DNA of 64,000 nt from Sipunculus nudus. Its lineage: Eukaryota > Annelida > Sipuncula > Golfingiida > Sipunculidae. Positions within the stretch are counted from its first letter, which is position 1. Each line of letters opens with the position of its first letter. The notes beneath the pieces were generated by a model, which searched no databases, was not told where the DNA came from, and saw nothing but the letters and a program-made list of their open reading frames with translations. A program made the translations under genes and the position numbers. Shown here one piece after another: positions 10,480-21,508 of the stretch. Where the stretch lies: assembly GCA_026874595.1 (NCBI GenBank), contig CM049315.1:36348164-36412163 (forward strand). Direction: 5' to 3'.

Positions 10480-11560
10480 ATAGCTGTCTGTCATCGGACC
10501 AGGTGGCTAGCCATCCAGTCCTCATTTAACAGGGCACAAATCATAACCGCTGACCCTATAAAACTGTAACTGAATATCCAGGGAGGTCAATAAAAAATCT
10601 TCTAGGAAACTTTAAATTAGATCACTGTAACCTTTATCCTACGAGCTATGGGGCCTGTAAGTACCCCCCAGAATAATTAAAATTTATATACAAAACCTCC
10701 AGTATCTGGATAATTAATTCATGGATTGTCCTAATTCTTGCCTTGAATATCGACCATGGCTAGGGTTGTTAGTTCCTGAAAACTAGTCATGCCATCTGTA
10801 ATTTTCTAATTTAACAATTTTTTTTTTAATACCATCAAATGAGAACAATTAGTTAAATGTCAATTTCTCAGCTGTGGTTTCATCTAGTGTCCCGAAACCT
10901 GGTGTGTTTATTGATTATGACTGGTTTCTTCAGTTCCTGAAAATTTTCTCTTTTTTTATGCTTTTTTTTCCATTATTTTGAGACTGCCATATTATTGATA
11001 CTATTATTGATTTTTGATACTATCAGATTTGCTTATGTGGTTCCATATAGTGTCCTGAAACCTTGTGTGCTTATTTGGCCCTCACGATAGTTATCACCCT
11101 GTCTGTCCATCTGTTCATCTTTCTGTATGTCTGTCAAATTTGTTTCCCAGTGATAACTCCATTTTGGATTCACATATTCTAAACTCTTTCATTCACCCCT
11201 TGTTTATCTGCCAACCTCACCTATCACCAACAAATGACAAAGTCCCGATTTCCTTACTACTTATTTACCTCATTCATTTGTCAGCCTCACTATCTGCTAT
11301 CTGCCAGGTGCTTTTTTACCCAAATGTGCCACATTCCCTTGATCATACGCCAACTTTGTGATTCCAACATAAGTCAAGTTGGAAATATTTTCGCCAAGCC
11401 TGAGTGTTATCGCTTAGGCTTAGGTGACCTGGCCCATCTGTGTTTACAACATGTCACGCCTCACTGCTTATGGATCCAGTACCCTTAACACCCTTGAGTT
11501 GTTTGGGTACAGCTGTCATCAGCTGAGTGACTGGTTTTGATTTCACACCTAAAGTTGTTT
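10480..11560. repeat. Degraded AGGTCA-module repeat fragments
   Basis: Text such as CCAGGGAGGTCAATAAAAAA, GGTCACTGTAACCTTTATCC-like and GAGCTATGGGGCC recurs at 14930, 33350, 50350 and 60810. Pieces of CTGTCTGTCCATCTGTTCATC and CCACCTGTAATTTTC belong to the same family. This is an eroded copy of the element that is fuller at 14.9-17.3, 33.3-34.3 and 50.2-52.6 kb. Confidence 0.5.
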
Positions 11561-12290
11561 GGATAAGTGTCTTTAATGAGGCAAACCAGATTAGTAGTTT
11601 GGAGCAATTAACAGGGATACAAGCTCAAAGGGCAAATACATATCCTGTACAGACACTAGCGAACCTAGTGGATTTTCCTCAGTGACACAGTTCGCTGGAA
11701 GAAGGGTGCCTGGGATTCTGTCAGCAGCGCCACAATTGGCAGTTGTTGGTAACACACAGGATTGATATACCGAGGGTTGACCAGCCAAATGAAACAGATT
11801 AGCACGGCGGTCCAGAAGCAAACAGTATCCTTCCACTTCTAAAAGGAGTGACAGATTGCCTTTGGATTGACCACAGTGCAGGCATGTCTAAAAAAATAAC
11901 AGCTCTTCAGTCACAAGCTGGCAAACAATGCCCCATTCCAGAATTCTCTGGGGGGACACTCAGATGAATGTGAAATGACACCAGAAGAATTTATATTCTG
12001 ACCTGACATATTATACATGTATATCTTTGTAAATAAATTTTACATGCTGTATTTTTCTGAAGTTACTTGTAAATTTTTCTTTCTATGTGAATAAAGTTAT
12101 ATAAATGTATAAAATATTATTTTTAAAATGACTAGTTAAAGACAAGCCTTAGAAATGACATCGCCCAAATTAAGCTACCCTGCACATCCCATTTGGATCC
12201 CTTGATTAACAGCCACCCTCGCTTACCGCCAAAAAATCCCCCAGTCCCAAGGTTGGCAATTGAAAGAGGTTAGACTGTACATTTCAAACT
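11561..12290. other. AT-rich spacer, no gene seen
   Basis: Short open frames on both strands lack any recognisable domain. The DNA after about 12000 is very AT-rich. Confidence 0.45.
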
Positions 12291-12299
12291 TGAATTATA

Positions 12300-12690
12300 T
12301 ATGGCCCACCCCTAAAACAAAAAACTCTATTGATTTTGGGGTCATGAGGTAAAAGGTCAAGGTCACAGGTTCTACTTTAAAAAGATTACAGATGCATTTA
12401 TGCCAAACTCTTCATCTCAAACCTTCCATCTTCCACACTTGGCTCATCTGCCTATAATAGGGGAAGATTTTTTTTTTTTATTTTTGGTTCACAAGCTCAA
12501 AGGTCAAGGTCACAGGGCCCATCCATTCCGAAATGAGTTGATGGATTACAAATAACTCCAGTTTGGGTAGACAGATTGGCTTCAAACTATATCACAGGAC
12601 CCACATTTTGTTAAAGCTCAAAAACATATCCTTTTAGACAAATTCAGCTGGGCAAGGAGACCCAGGGGAAGTTTATGTTAATGGGATGAT
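12300..12690 (+). repeat. AGGTCA-module array A
   Basis: About two and a half modules of the pattern TTCAAACTTGA...CACC(T)AAA...TTTTGGGGTCATGAGG...AAAGGTCAAGGTCACAGG. TCAAGGTCA, the extended half-site used by NR5A/ERR-type nuclear receptors, occurs at about 12357 and 12493. No protein is encoded. Confidence 0.7.
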
Positions 12691-13500
12691 TTGTTGAAAT
12701 AAAAGTGATAATGTTCTTCTCTGTCCGAGTGTAGGTTTGATAACAGGGGTTGTAATACATTGAAATTTCACTTTTCCAATGGAAAGACAATTAAACAGGT
12801 TTACTTTCTGCAGAAAAAAATGCCTTTCTGCCTTAAAGATGCATCCTACCGTTGTGTCAAACTTTCAGCCACACTTCGCTCAGTATAAACCAGGTTCTGC
12901 CATCCAACATGCCATCCAACATGAACACTTGCATGAGTCAGAGTTCACAAGACATGACTTATTACGCACAGGTCTGTGTTGTGCTCTTGTTATATCTGGC
13001 CTATATTTGGTATATCCTGTATTTAATATACCTACAGTTGTTTGAATCCCTGTTTCAGGGAGATATGGGAAGAAACAGAGCATATAACACCTCTATAGTA
13101 TGTTATCCTCTAGTACACAACCACAAATAGAGATTTAAGTGACTGTGATACATCTGACCTCACATGGTTCACAACAGACCTTACACTCCCCTACAGTGCT
13201 GGCAGAGTCCTGACTGGTACAGATTTGTTGTTGTTACCAGACACCTAGCACTGGTTTGACAGTCTATTCCCCATGTCAGCCCTGCCTGCTGATCCCTTAC
13301 ACAGTATATTTATCATCAGATATCAAGTCAGATAGCCGGGTAGATGTGTGCTTTATTTCTGTTCTAGATTGAAGGCCTTATGAAATCTGAGAAGCTGAAG
13401 GCACGCTCACTTTATAAGATGTAGATATTTTTAGCTCAGCTGACTGTAAGTCAAATGAGCTATAGTGTTTATATAAACTTATTTATTTTAAATGGATTGT
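12691..13500. other. Non-coding spacer with a repeat-end fragment
   Basis: No gene is seen. At 13428-13462 is a solo copy of the TTTTTAGCTCAGCTGACTG end that opens the AGGTCA-module elements at 50210 and 60678. Confidence 0.45.
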
Positions 13501-13514
13501 ACAAATAGCTATTA

Positions 13515-13705
13515 TAACTGATCAAGGCACTCTCCATGATGAAGGCATTGGATAGTCTGTAGAGGTTGAGGAAACCTGAGAACTAGGATAACATAGACGA
13601 GCAACTACAACCCACATTACAGCCACACCAGTGACTGATTGAACCCAGGTCGCCAGTGGAGAGAGCCCTGGCCAGTGGAGAGAGCCTTGCATTTTACCCC
13701 TCCAT
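13515..13705 (-). repeat. tRNA-derived SINE
   Basis: On the minus strand a B box (GGTTCAATC, GACCTGGGTTCAATCAGTC) is followed by a conserved body TTGCTCGTCTATGTTATCC...CAGACTATCCAATGCC. The same body occurs in the SINE at 18955-19085, so this is one family in both orientations. An 18-bp stretch (GCCAGTGGAGAGAGCC) is repeated in tandem at its head. Confidence 0.55.
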
Positions 13706-13759
13706 TGTCCAGGGCTGTTTGCTCGGCTAGCGCTGGAAATTAGAAACTGGTTAGCCACG

Positions 13760-14850
13760 TGGCTAATTAGGTGGGAAAATCATTAGTCACAGCTCATTTC
13801 AGTTAGCCACCGGAAACATTTAATGAATTTAATCTTTTCAGCTGATTAATACATTATATATTATAGATCATAGCAGTAGGCAGTAATTCCAAAACATTTA
13901 ATCAGTAATAGGTAGTAATAGAAAAAAAGTGATAAAGAAATTATGAATAATAGTAATAGTAAGAGGATAATAAATTAATTGCTATTACTTTTAATTACTA
14001 TTACTGGCCTATGGGTTTACTGTGGTGTGAAACTAGAAGCAATACTGATGAGGCCTCAGTCAGGTCTTAAATTACAGTCACTGACTGCTTTCCTCCAATA
14101 GGGAAACCACTAGCATAACCATTTAATTAATAAGATGACATGAAGGGCACAGGGCAACACGAGGAACGACCTTTAGTAGTTACTGACTAAAGAACACCTC
14201 CATTTAAGGAAAGCATTTATTTCGCTGACTATAGCCGGGGGTGTTACAAGACTGTTAGGCCATATATTAACCACTGACTAAAATCTTTGATAGATGCCGG
14301 CTAATTACACTTTAATCAAGAAAAAACATTACCCAGTACACTTTATGTATTACAGTGTGTTAAATCAAATGCTGTAATATTGTCATATATTGATATGTAA
14401 ACCGTGTCACAACTTACAAATGATCAGCAAAATATACCCTCCATCCAATGAGCAATAAGCTAAATTCCATGCTCAACTACCAACCAATCAGAGCAGAATC
14501 AGTTTTTGTTTTATAAGAAAAAAGGGCATCTGTCAGAGAATTCTAGGAGAGCCGGAGAAATTTTCTGGCTGTTCACGCAATTTTAGTTGAACATAAACAT
14601 CTCAAGATATTCTTCTTGAATTCTCTGCAGATTCTCCAACTTTTAGACAGACCCATATTAACATGGTTTCTAGTTGGCAAGTTGTAAACAAACACGATCA
14701 TGGAATAATTGATGGTATATTTAAGAGATTTTAATGGGGATTTGTGTATTATTTTTTAATCTCCACCGTGGCGATTTCTGCAAAAAGTTTCCTCGCATTT
14801 AGGACAAATTACTCGCATATTGCGATGTGGTGAGCAGCTAGCGCGAGCCC
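13760..14850. other. AT-rich non-coding DNA
   Basis: No supported gene or delimited element. The stretch 14520-14700 shares the words GAATTCT...GGAG and GAATTCTC with the inverted-repeat element at 21509-23274 and may be a relic of it. Confidence 0.35.
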
Positions 14851-16042
14851 AGGTTTGGTAAGCCTCTCTTGTCTGTCTGTCTGTGTGACCATCTGTACAT
14901 GTTTTGACTCCTTTTAACCTAGAAAACTGTTACTGAATATCCAGGGAGGCCAATAAAAAAGCTCCTTGGACACCAGAAATAAGGTCACTGTGACCCAAAC
15001 CTTTCAACCCTAACCTACTATCTAGCACATATAGGTGATCTGCAAATAGGAGATGAATCTGATTGACTTTGGGGTCACAAGGTCAGAGATCAAAGACATA
15101 GTGACCATCTGTCGACATACTCGTTTCTGGAATGATAACTCCAGTTTGGAATAACCTATTAGTTTCAAACTTGATTGTATCCCCAGACAAAGTCGGGATA
15201 CTATGGTTTCACGATGGTCCGGCCACCGCCGCCACCTTCGCCGCAGATAAACCTTGTGAGCAGGATAACTAAATAAAATATTTCACTGATCTTTTTCAAA
15301 CTTTACATTTGTATAGATATAGGTAAGGGGACGAAGTCTATTTACATGGGGTCATGACCTATGCTAGGAGAGTGACCTTGACCTTGAATAGGTCCTTTTT
15401 TGCTCTAAATAACACAAATTCTTAAATATCTCAAGTAAGCTTGCATGGACTGGTCCAAAAATCAAGGTGACCAAAGATCTTGGATAGCCTTGTGATATAC
15501 AGGAAACTGGTGGCGCCACCTATTATCCTTTTCTTGTTTTTACGCCTTTTAATACCCCCATAAATGCCACTTGACAGTACTGTAAGCATTATAAGTCAAA
15601 AACTAATGGACAGATTTCTTTCATATTATGCACATGAAGAGAGATGGGTTATAGGATGAGGTCCATTTACATTTGGGTCATGACCTTTACCATGAGAGTG
15701 GCCTTGACCTTTAATGTGTCCATAATTTGTGAAAATCACACACCTCTTGTGATATCCTCAGTGTTGATAGCCAAATTGATTTCAAACGTGACTTATGTAT
15801 GGCCCACCACTAAAGTAAGAATCCTATAGGTTCTAGGGTCATGAGGCCAAAGGTCAAGGTCACTTGACTCGCATCTTAAAAGATACTGTGGATGCATTTA
15901 AACCAAACTTTCATCCCAGGTCTTCCATCTTGAATATATAGCTCTCTTGCCAAAAGTGGATGATCCATATCAATTTTGGGGTCACAAGGTCAAAGGTCAA
16001 GAATTAGTTTCTGGATGATAATTCCTGCTTTTATTGATGTAT

Positions 16043-16739
16043 ACGCTCCCGAGACAGGGGAAATCTTGCGCTTCTAAAGAAGCAACTGATTTTCACACTG
16101 CCAGCTTTGACCGTTTATGATATTTTTAGACACCAGATGGCGGTTCCTTGTCCGCTGAAATTAGAGTGCGTATGATGTGACAAGCAGCCAATCAGATGCC
16201 AAAAAACAAACACTCGACAGGCATCCTGGCTCTGCCATTGCTGTGCTTCATGCGCCACTTGATGAGTTTCCGGTCGAATTTAAATTGCTCCCTCTGCATT
16301 CTCGCATCATCGACCGATTCGATTATGACATTATGACTGTGTTAGCGTAGCCATGTTTCTGTTGTCTGCAGAACTGAAACAAGCCAGCGAGGTGTGCACG
16401 CAGCCTTTGTTGTTACGTTTCGTTTGAATTACAGCTCACCGGCCGAGCATCCCATGTGCCCAAGGCCCAAGCAAACCACGTCAGGGGCAATTCTCTCTGA
16501 GCCTGTGGCCTGTTCAGACGTTAACGCAGGGCGATGAGCTGTCACTCAAAAGGAAATAAACATGATTGGCTCCGTGTATTCCTCGCTTGGCTTTGTCTTC
16601 CCGCACAAGGTTTCATCTGATTGGACAAAAATACAGTGCTCCCCTCTGGTGTAGCAATTCAGGATACGAGGTCATAACAAACAGCGCCTTACAATATAGG
16701 AAGCAGCCCTATAGGTAAAGCGCTGTGTAAAGAGCGTAA
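16043..16739. mobile_element. 697-bp insertion with 9-bp target duplication
   Basis: TTGATGTAT is present immediately before (16034-16042) and after (16740-16748). Removing the insert restores a continuous AGGTCA-module. The ends are a short imperfect inverted repeat (ACGCTCCCGAG at the left, GAGCGTAA at the right). It is distinctly GC-richer than its host and holds no reading frame of note. A 9-bp duplication would fit a Mutator-like element, an 8-bp reading a hAT element. A CTCF-like motif lies inside at 16130-16143. Confidence 0.7.
16130..16143 (+). promoter_or_regulatory. CTCF-like motif inside the insertion
   Basis: ACACCAGATGGCGG matches 13 of 14 positions of the recalled CTCF core. 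Its position inside a mobile element suggests it could spread by transposition. Confidence 0.3.
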
Positions 16740-17265
16740 TTGATGTATTAATTTCAAACTTGACTTATAAATGTCCTATTGAAAAAGCAAGACCCCAATC
16801 GATTTTTGGTCATGAGGTCAAAGGTCAAGGTCACAGGACCAACATCTTCAGAAAGATTGTGGATTGATAGATGGAAGAAACAATAATTGCTTGCCAAGTG
16901 CCTGCAACTGCCGTGCCAAGAAATGTCTAGTTTATACATGGACCACCAATAAAGTAAGATCCCTTTATATTTTGGGTAATGAAGTCAAGGTCACAGGGTT
17001 CAAATTGGTTGAAAACTTTATTAATAAATGGCCAACCACTGAAGTAAGAAACCTTCAAATTTTGTGGTCATGAGATCTCAGGTCAAGGTCACAGGACACT
17101 TTTTGAAAAGATTTGGCACACAATGTAAGTCCAACTTTTCATTACAAACCTTCCGTCCTCCACATTTTGTTCACCTGCCAATAGTGAAGAAAATATGGAT
17201 TTTGGGGTCCAAAGGTCAAGGTCACAGGGCCAGTCTATTCACTATTCACTATTTTTTTCCCTTAA

Positions 17266-18150
17266 ATTGCATCTTTAAATAGTTTCAGGCCACAAATTGC
17301 ATATATTACACAGTTCAGATGCAATAGACATGTATACCAAAATGGCTTGTTTAAATTGGCTATTGAAAGTTTATGCTCAATTGAAAATGGAATTTTTTTT
17401 TACTTTTTTTTTCACAAATTACAGAAGTTTATTTCAGTTAATAAATTAAAGACGTATTTTTAAAGACTCCTATCCATTATACTATAATTTGCAGGGTTTC
17501 ATAAGTTTCCAGTGGGTATGTAACTTCAGTAGCTTGGTTGAAATACTGAAACTATACAAATACATGTATGTGATAAAACGAGGCTACTACATCTGTCATA
17601 TAGTCCATAAAAGTGCACAGTCAACACAACCACTGGGATTTCTCACAAATATTCTCAGATTCAATTTCAGCTGAGGACTGTGATCCACAGGTCCCTTGTA
17701 AACATTTGTATTATGTGGAAGAACCTGGTGTTGTAAGACTTTGTCATATCTGTCCTACACCCGGCTGAAGTGTCTCTGTGTGATCAACCTTACCATTCTT
17801 AAACCCGGTTTTAATTTTAGAAAAAAGAAATGAAAAGATTAAATGAATGCTCCCTTATGATCCACATATCCCTGTTATGTTTTATTGGCTCCCTGGCCTA
17901 CTGGTTAGGCCCAACAGGTTTGTTGGATCAACAAAGCTGTTCAATTTGTAATAACCCCCCAAACCCCCAAAAGGACTGAAAAATAAACACAAATGAAAAT
18001 ATATATATGTCATCAGTTACTACAAGCTGAAACTAGGGGTCCTTAAAAATCTAATTTCATTTCTGTTATGTATTTTAAACTCTGAAGATTGTCCATTGGA
18101 TAGCACCAAAGTAGCTGACATTGTTCCATTAAACCTCAACAACATTTATG
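17266..18150. other. AT-rich spacer, no gene seen
   Basis: Only short frames without any recognised domain are present. Confidence 0.45.
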
Positions 18151-18156
18151 CTTTAA

Positions 18157-19420
18157 GCAGGCCGCACACAGGGCGGATGAGACGAGGTCGGACCGGACCA
18201 TACAGGACTGGGAATCCTGAAGAGTCCGCCGCAATCTTTCCCAGTCCGGTCTGGTCCTGGAGCGCCAGCACACAGAGCGGACTGGATTGGATCGGATTTT
18301 CTTAAAACAGAATCGAAACAAAGGGATACCCTTAGATTATATAATATTATATTATATTATATACATACATACATACAAATAGTATGACATCACTGTCTGA
18401 GGTAATACTTCAATTTATAAATAAACTTGGATATTTACAAACTATTTAATTTAAGCCGGGTAGTGATCAGCTGATTTCGGTATACTATGTATTACACTAC
18501 ACTGTTAATGCGGTACTCTATACATGATGTAGACACGCCTTTTGTTTCTTAGTTAACCATTTTCTTAACAAAAAAATTAAGGATGCGCCAAATTTTGTCA
18601 AAATATAATTACCAAACTCTATGATACATTTTTATCGCATCATTTTCAGCTGGCTTATCCATATTTTACTTTTTCACTCTTTATTTTATATATCATCTAA
18701 TAACACAGTTTCCTTTATTTCAGAGTATATACATAAATCCCATTAAATCCCATTGCTTGGATACATCTTTCGTTTCACCCGTTGTTGGTCAAGGAATTCA
18801 TATTTTATGTCATAATTTTTATTTGACTTGTGTCAAATGTCGTATACAACCTGCAAAATAGGTACAATTGCTACATCAATTTTCCTAGTGGACTTATGTT
18901 CTATAAATATTAACTTGAAATTAAGTGGGTATGTCCCTCACATAAGTTATAGGTTCTCTCAGCTGGCGACCCGGGTTCGATTTCTAGCATGGCAGTCAGA
19001 GTGGGTTTTTGTTGCTCGTCCAATGTTAGCAGTTTTTCCTGTTTCCTTCACTTGCAGAGACTACCTGATGCCATAATCTAAGTGATTGGGAAAATTATAT
19101 ACATCAGTTATAATAACTACCGGTATATATACAAATCGTGTAAAATAATTAAAGTTTTAAGAAGAGGAAAGAAGTCAGGATGGAAAGCATGAAAGCTCGA
19201 ATTAAACAAAATTAATACTCATTTATATACTTAAATTTATATATCACTCAGGACCAGTCCTAAAGTATCAAAACATTTTGATATGGTCAGGATCGCTCGG
19301 GACTGGGTCTGGAGCGGTCCCGGACCGGAAGTCCGGTCCGCCAACTGCTGCAAACTGAGCGGACCGGACTGGATTCAAGTCCCGTCCGATCTCGTCTCGT
19401 CCGCTTTGTGTGAGGCCTAC
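18157..19420. mobile_element. TTAA-flanked inverted-repeat element (1264 bp)
   Basis: The left end reads GCAGGCCGCACACAGGGCGG and the right end, reverse-complemented, GTAGGCCTCACACAAAGCGG. The inverted repeat continues to about 42 bp with roughly seven mismatches. TTAA abuts both ends (18153-18156 and 19421-19424). Subterminal arms at about 18157-18300 and 19283-19420 are GC-rich and full of CGGACCGGACT-type repeats, while the centre is AT-rich and contains a SINE. No transposase is encoded. TTAA duplication is typical of piggyBac-type elements, though these termini are not the usual ones. Confidence 0.7.
18955..19085 (+). repeat. tRNA-derived SINE
   Basis: B box GGTTCGATTTC at 18974-18984 (GACCCGGGTTCGATTTC) is followed by the body TTGCTCGTCCAATGTTAGC...CAGAGACTACCTGATGCCATAATC, shared with the minus-strand SINE at 13515-13705. 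Confidence 0.55.
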
Positions 19421-19424
19421 TTAA

Positions 19425-20353
19425 GGAGCACACAGGGCAGCAACATAGAGCTGCTCAACAAAGCAAAAAACATCTTTAAGTCAGTCAGCCCAACAACATT
19501 TTCTTAGGTTGGATTATTGAAACGTTTTATAAAATCAGGGCCACAGTTAAACACAAAATCCATCTGTTCTGAAGGGATAAGAAATATAAGTTTAGATATT
19601 TGATTTTCGCACTGTATATAATATAACATCACCTGCATGTTTGTGAATCACCATATCTTTGTACTGGTATTATAGTTAATAATATTTGTGTATTTTTGGT
19701 CTCAGTCTCAGCTGTTTACATGATTTATTCACTGATGGACATTGCACATATGGTGTTTGGGGATTAACTATATATATACAGACATATGGTGGTAGCAGCA
19801 GGCTGACCCAGGCAGGCAGAGACAGTGGATTTATCATCAATATATATGTATCAATGTAAGCCACAGAAACAGGTTGTACAGGTGGCATTTGTTAATGTGA
19901 CTGGGACCTCCTATCCACTTGTTCCACTGCTCCATGATCAGCATTGTTTCATGACTGGATCAGTACCACAGAATAAGTTGATGTTTGTTGATGAGTTAAT
20001 GGGAAGTCCCCCCCCCCCCTTCCTGGTTTAGAGGTCAGGTCATTATGAAGATTCCCACTGGTTGTTTACAGTTGCAATGTAGGACAGGAAATACATCACT
20101 GGGGTCCTTCATGCCTTGGTGTGGTCAGAGGGGGATTGCTTCCAAACCGAATGCTTCACTGCGATGCAAAAAATATTGAGTACCAGTATAAGCAAAAACA
20201 CTCCGCTTCAAATGCTGTGCTGCGCCCAAAATCACAGCTCGAAAAAAGTTCATCTTTGGCCACTTTGCAGTGTTGCAAAAATGCAGTGTCAATTATTAAG
20301 TATGGTATTTGGGGTGCTGCACAGTGCAGCGCAGCATTTGTTGAAGCTAAGAG
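19425..20353. other. Non-coding spacer with a foldback segment
   Basis: The words GCTTCAAATGCTGTGCTGCGC (one strand) at about 20207 and its imperfect complement (GTGCAGCGCAGCATTTGTTGAAGC) at about 20324-20347 form a stem around 20207-20347. No gene is seen. Confidence 0.35.
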
Positions 20354-20357
20354 TTAA

Positions 20358-21419
20358 GGCTGTGTTTCCATGTGCCTGTATATGTATTTATATAACTTAA
20401 AAACCATTCATATTATTCTATAACTGTAGTGTTTCCCTGCATCTGTCAGCATCTGTGCCTATGTGCGTACATTAGGGCGTATATGCATGAAAATTGAGAC
20501 AGGAGCGGATTTTCACACATAGGGTCTGGGTGAACTCAAGGATCCAGGGTAAAATGATGTCACTGCACTATCTTTATAAGGAAAACCTGCCAGATCCAAT
20601 GTAGCACTAAATATGTCTACCAGTACTGTTCAAGCATATATATACATGTCAAAGCCCAGATCCCGATCTGATCCAGTCAGTGACTGATCAGTTTTGATTT
20701 TGGATTCAGTGAAACCCTTATCAGGCTTTGGGCTTGACAACGGCTGAACCAGATCCTGAGGTTTAGGCCAGAATGAATCCAAATTGCCAATTGGGCTGGA
20801 CTGATTACTGATTGGTCCAGACCAAATACCAATTGTGATTCTGACCAGTACAAATGAAAAATTTTATTTATGCCATGCCAAACCTGAAACACATGGAGTT
20901 AATTGAACAAGTGAATATTAGAAGGACTGTCGATCCCTTGCATGAATTAATTTATAGAAAAAAAAGAATACTACTGACTTTTGTGGCACATCATAAACTC
21001 GGTAAAAATATGATATATGTTAAACTTGATGAGTAAAATATTTTCTGTTTTTAAGCTATTACCTACATGCATCATGTATATATGAATCAAAATAATTCAA
21101 TTCTGTGTCCAGAATAAACAGTGTTTTATAAATATAAACAATTTTACATTGATATGATAATTAAAAAGAGCCTTGTGGACATGAAGTTAGCAAGTAGATA
21201 CATTTATGAGCTGGATCAAGGGTATGGGCAGCCATAACCTTCAACTTATTAGACAAGAAGTCATTTTCTTTGTTATTAATTCAAGAACAGGATTAAGGCT
21301 GGATTGAATCCGTTTCTGGATCTGTCCCTTGACATGTATATACATGTATACACGAACATGAAACACCTATTTTTCATGCATATACACACATGCATATATG
21401 TGCACATGGAAACACAGCT
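20358..21419. mobile_element. TTAA-type MITE, family M, with nested insertion
   Basis: The left terminus GGCTGTGTTTCCATGTGC is mirrored at the right by GCACATGGAAACACAGCT. TTAA lies before (20354-20357) and TTAG after. The interior shares GGATTTTCACACATAGG, GGGTCTGGGTGAACTC and AAAACCTGCCAGATCCA with the copy at 61803-62138. This copy is about 1060 bp rather than 336 because another element sits in it. Confidence 0.7.
20644..21337. mobile_element. Inverted-repeat element nested in the MITE
   Basis: It starts ACATGTCAAAGCCCAGATCC and ends with the complement of ACATGTCAAGGGACAGATCC, an inverted repeat matching at 17 of 20 positions. The sequence between is absent from the sister MITE at 61803-62138, so this is a later insertion. 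It is a non-coding element of about 690 bp. Confidence 0.6.
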
Positions 21420-21508
21420 TTAGGATGTTATTTCCAATGTCTAGGTCAGGGCTCATGTAATGCTCATGGGGTGAGAGCAGGGACTGCTTGATAAGACCAA
21501 GACATTAA

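Larger units (their letters stand above)
14855..17265 (+). repeat. AGGTCA-module array B, interrupted by an insertion
   Basis: Successive modules carry TTCAAACTTGA...ATGGCCCACCACTAAAGTAAG...GGGTCATGAGGTCAAAGGTCAAGG...CATTT(A)AACCAAACTTTCATCCC. Perfect direct repeats AGGTCAAAGGTCA lie at 15987-15999 and 16815-16827; the second is followed without a gap by a third AGGTCA (16828-16833). A different repeat (TATCCCCAGACAAAGTCGGG at about 15179) is embedded and recurs at 59879. The array is split at 16043-16739. Confidence 0.75.

Noticed and set aside
11065-11488. Two overlapping frames of 84 to 98 codons
   Set aside because: They lie in CTGTCTGTCC-type text of the AGGTCA interspersed repeat and recur in degraded form elsewhere.
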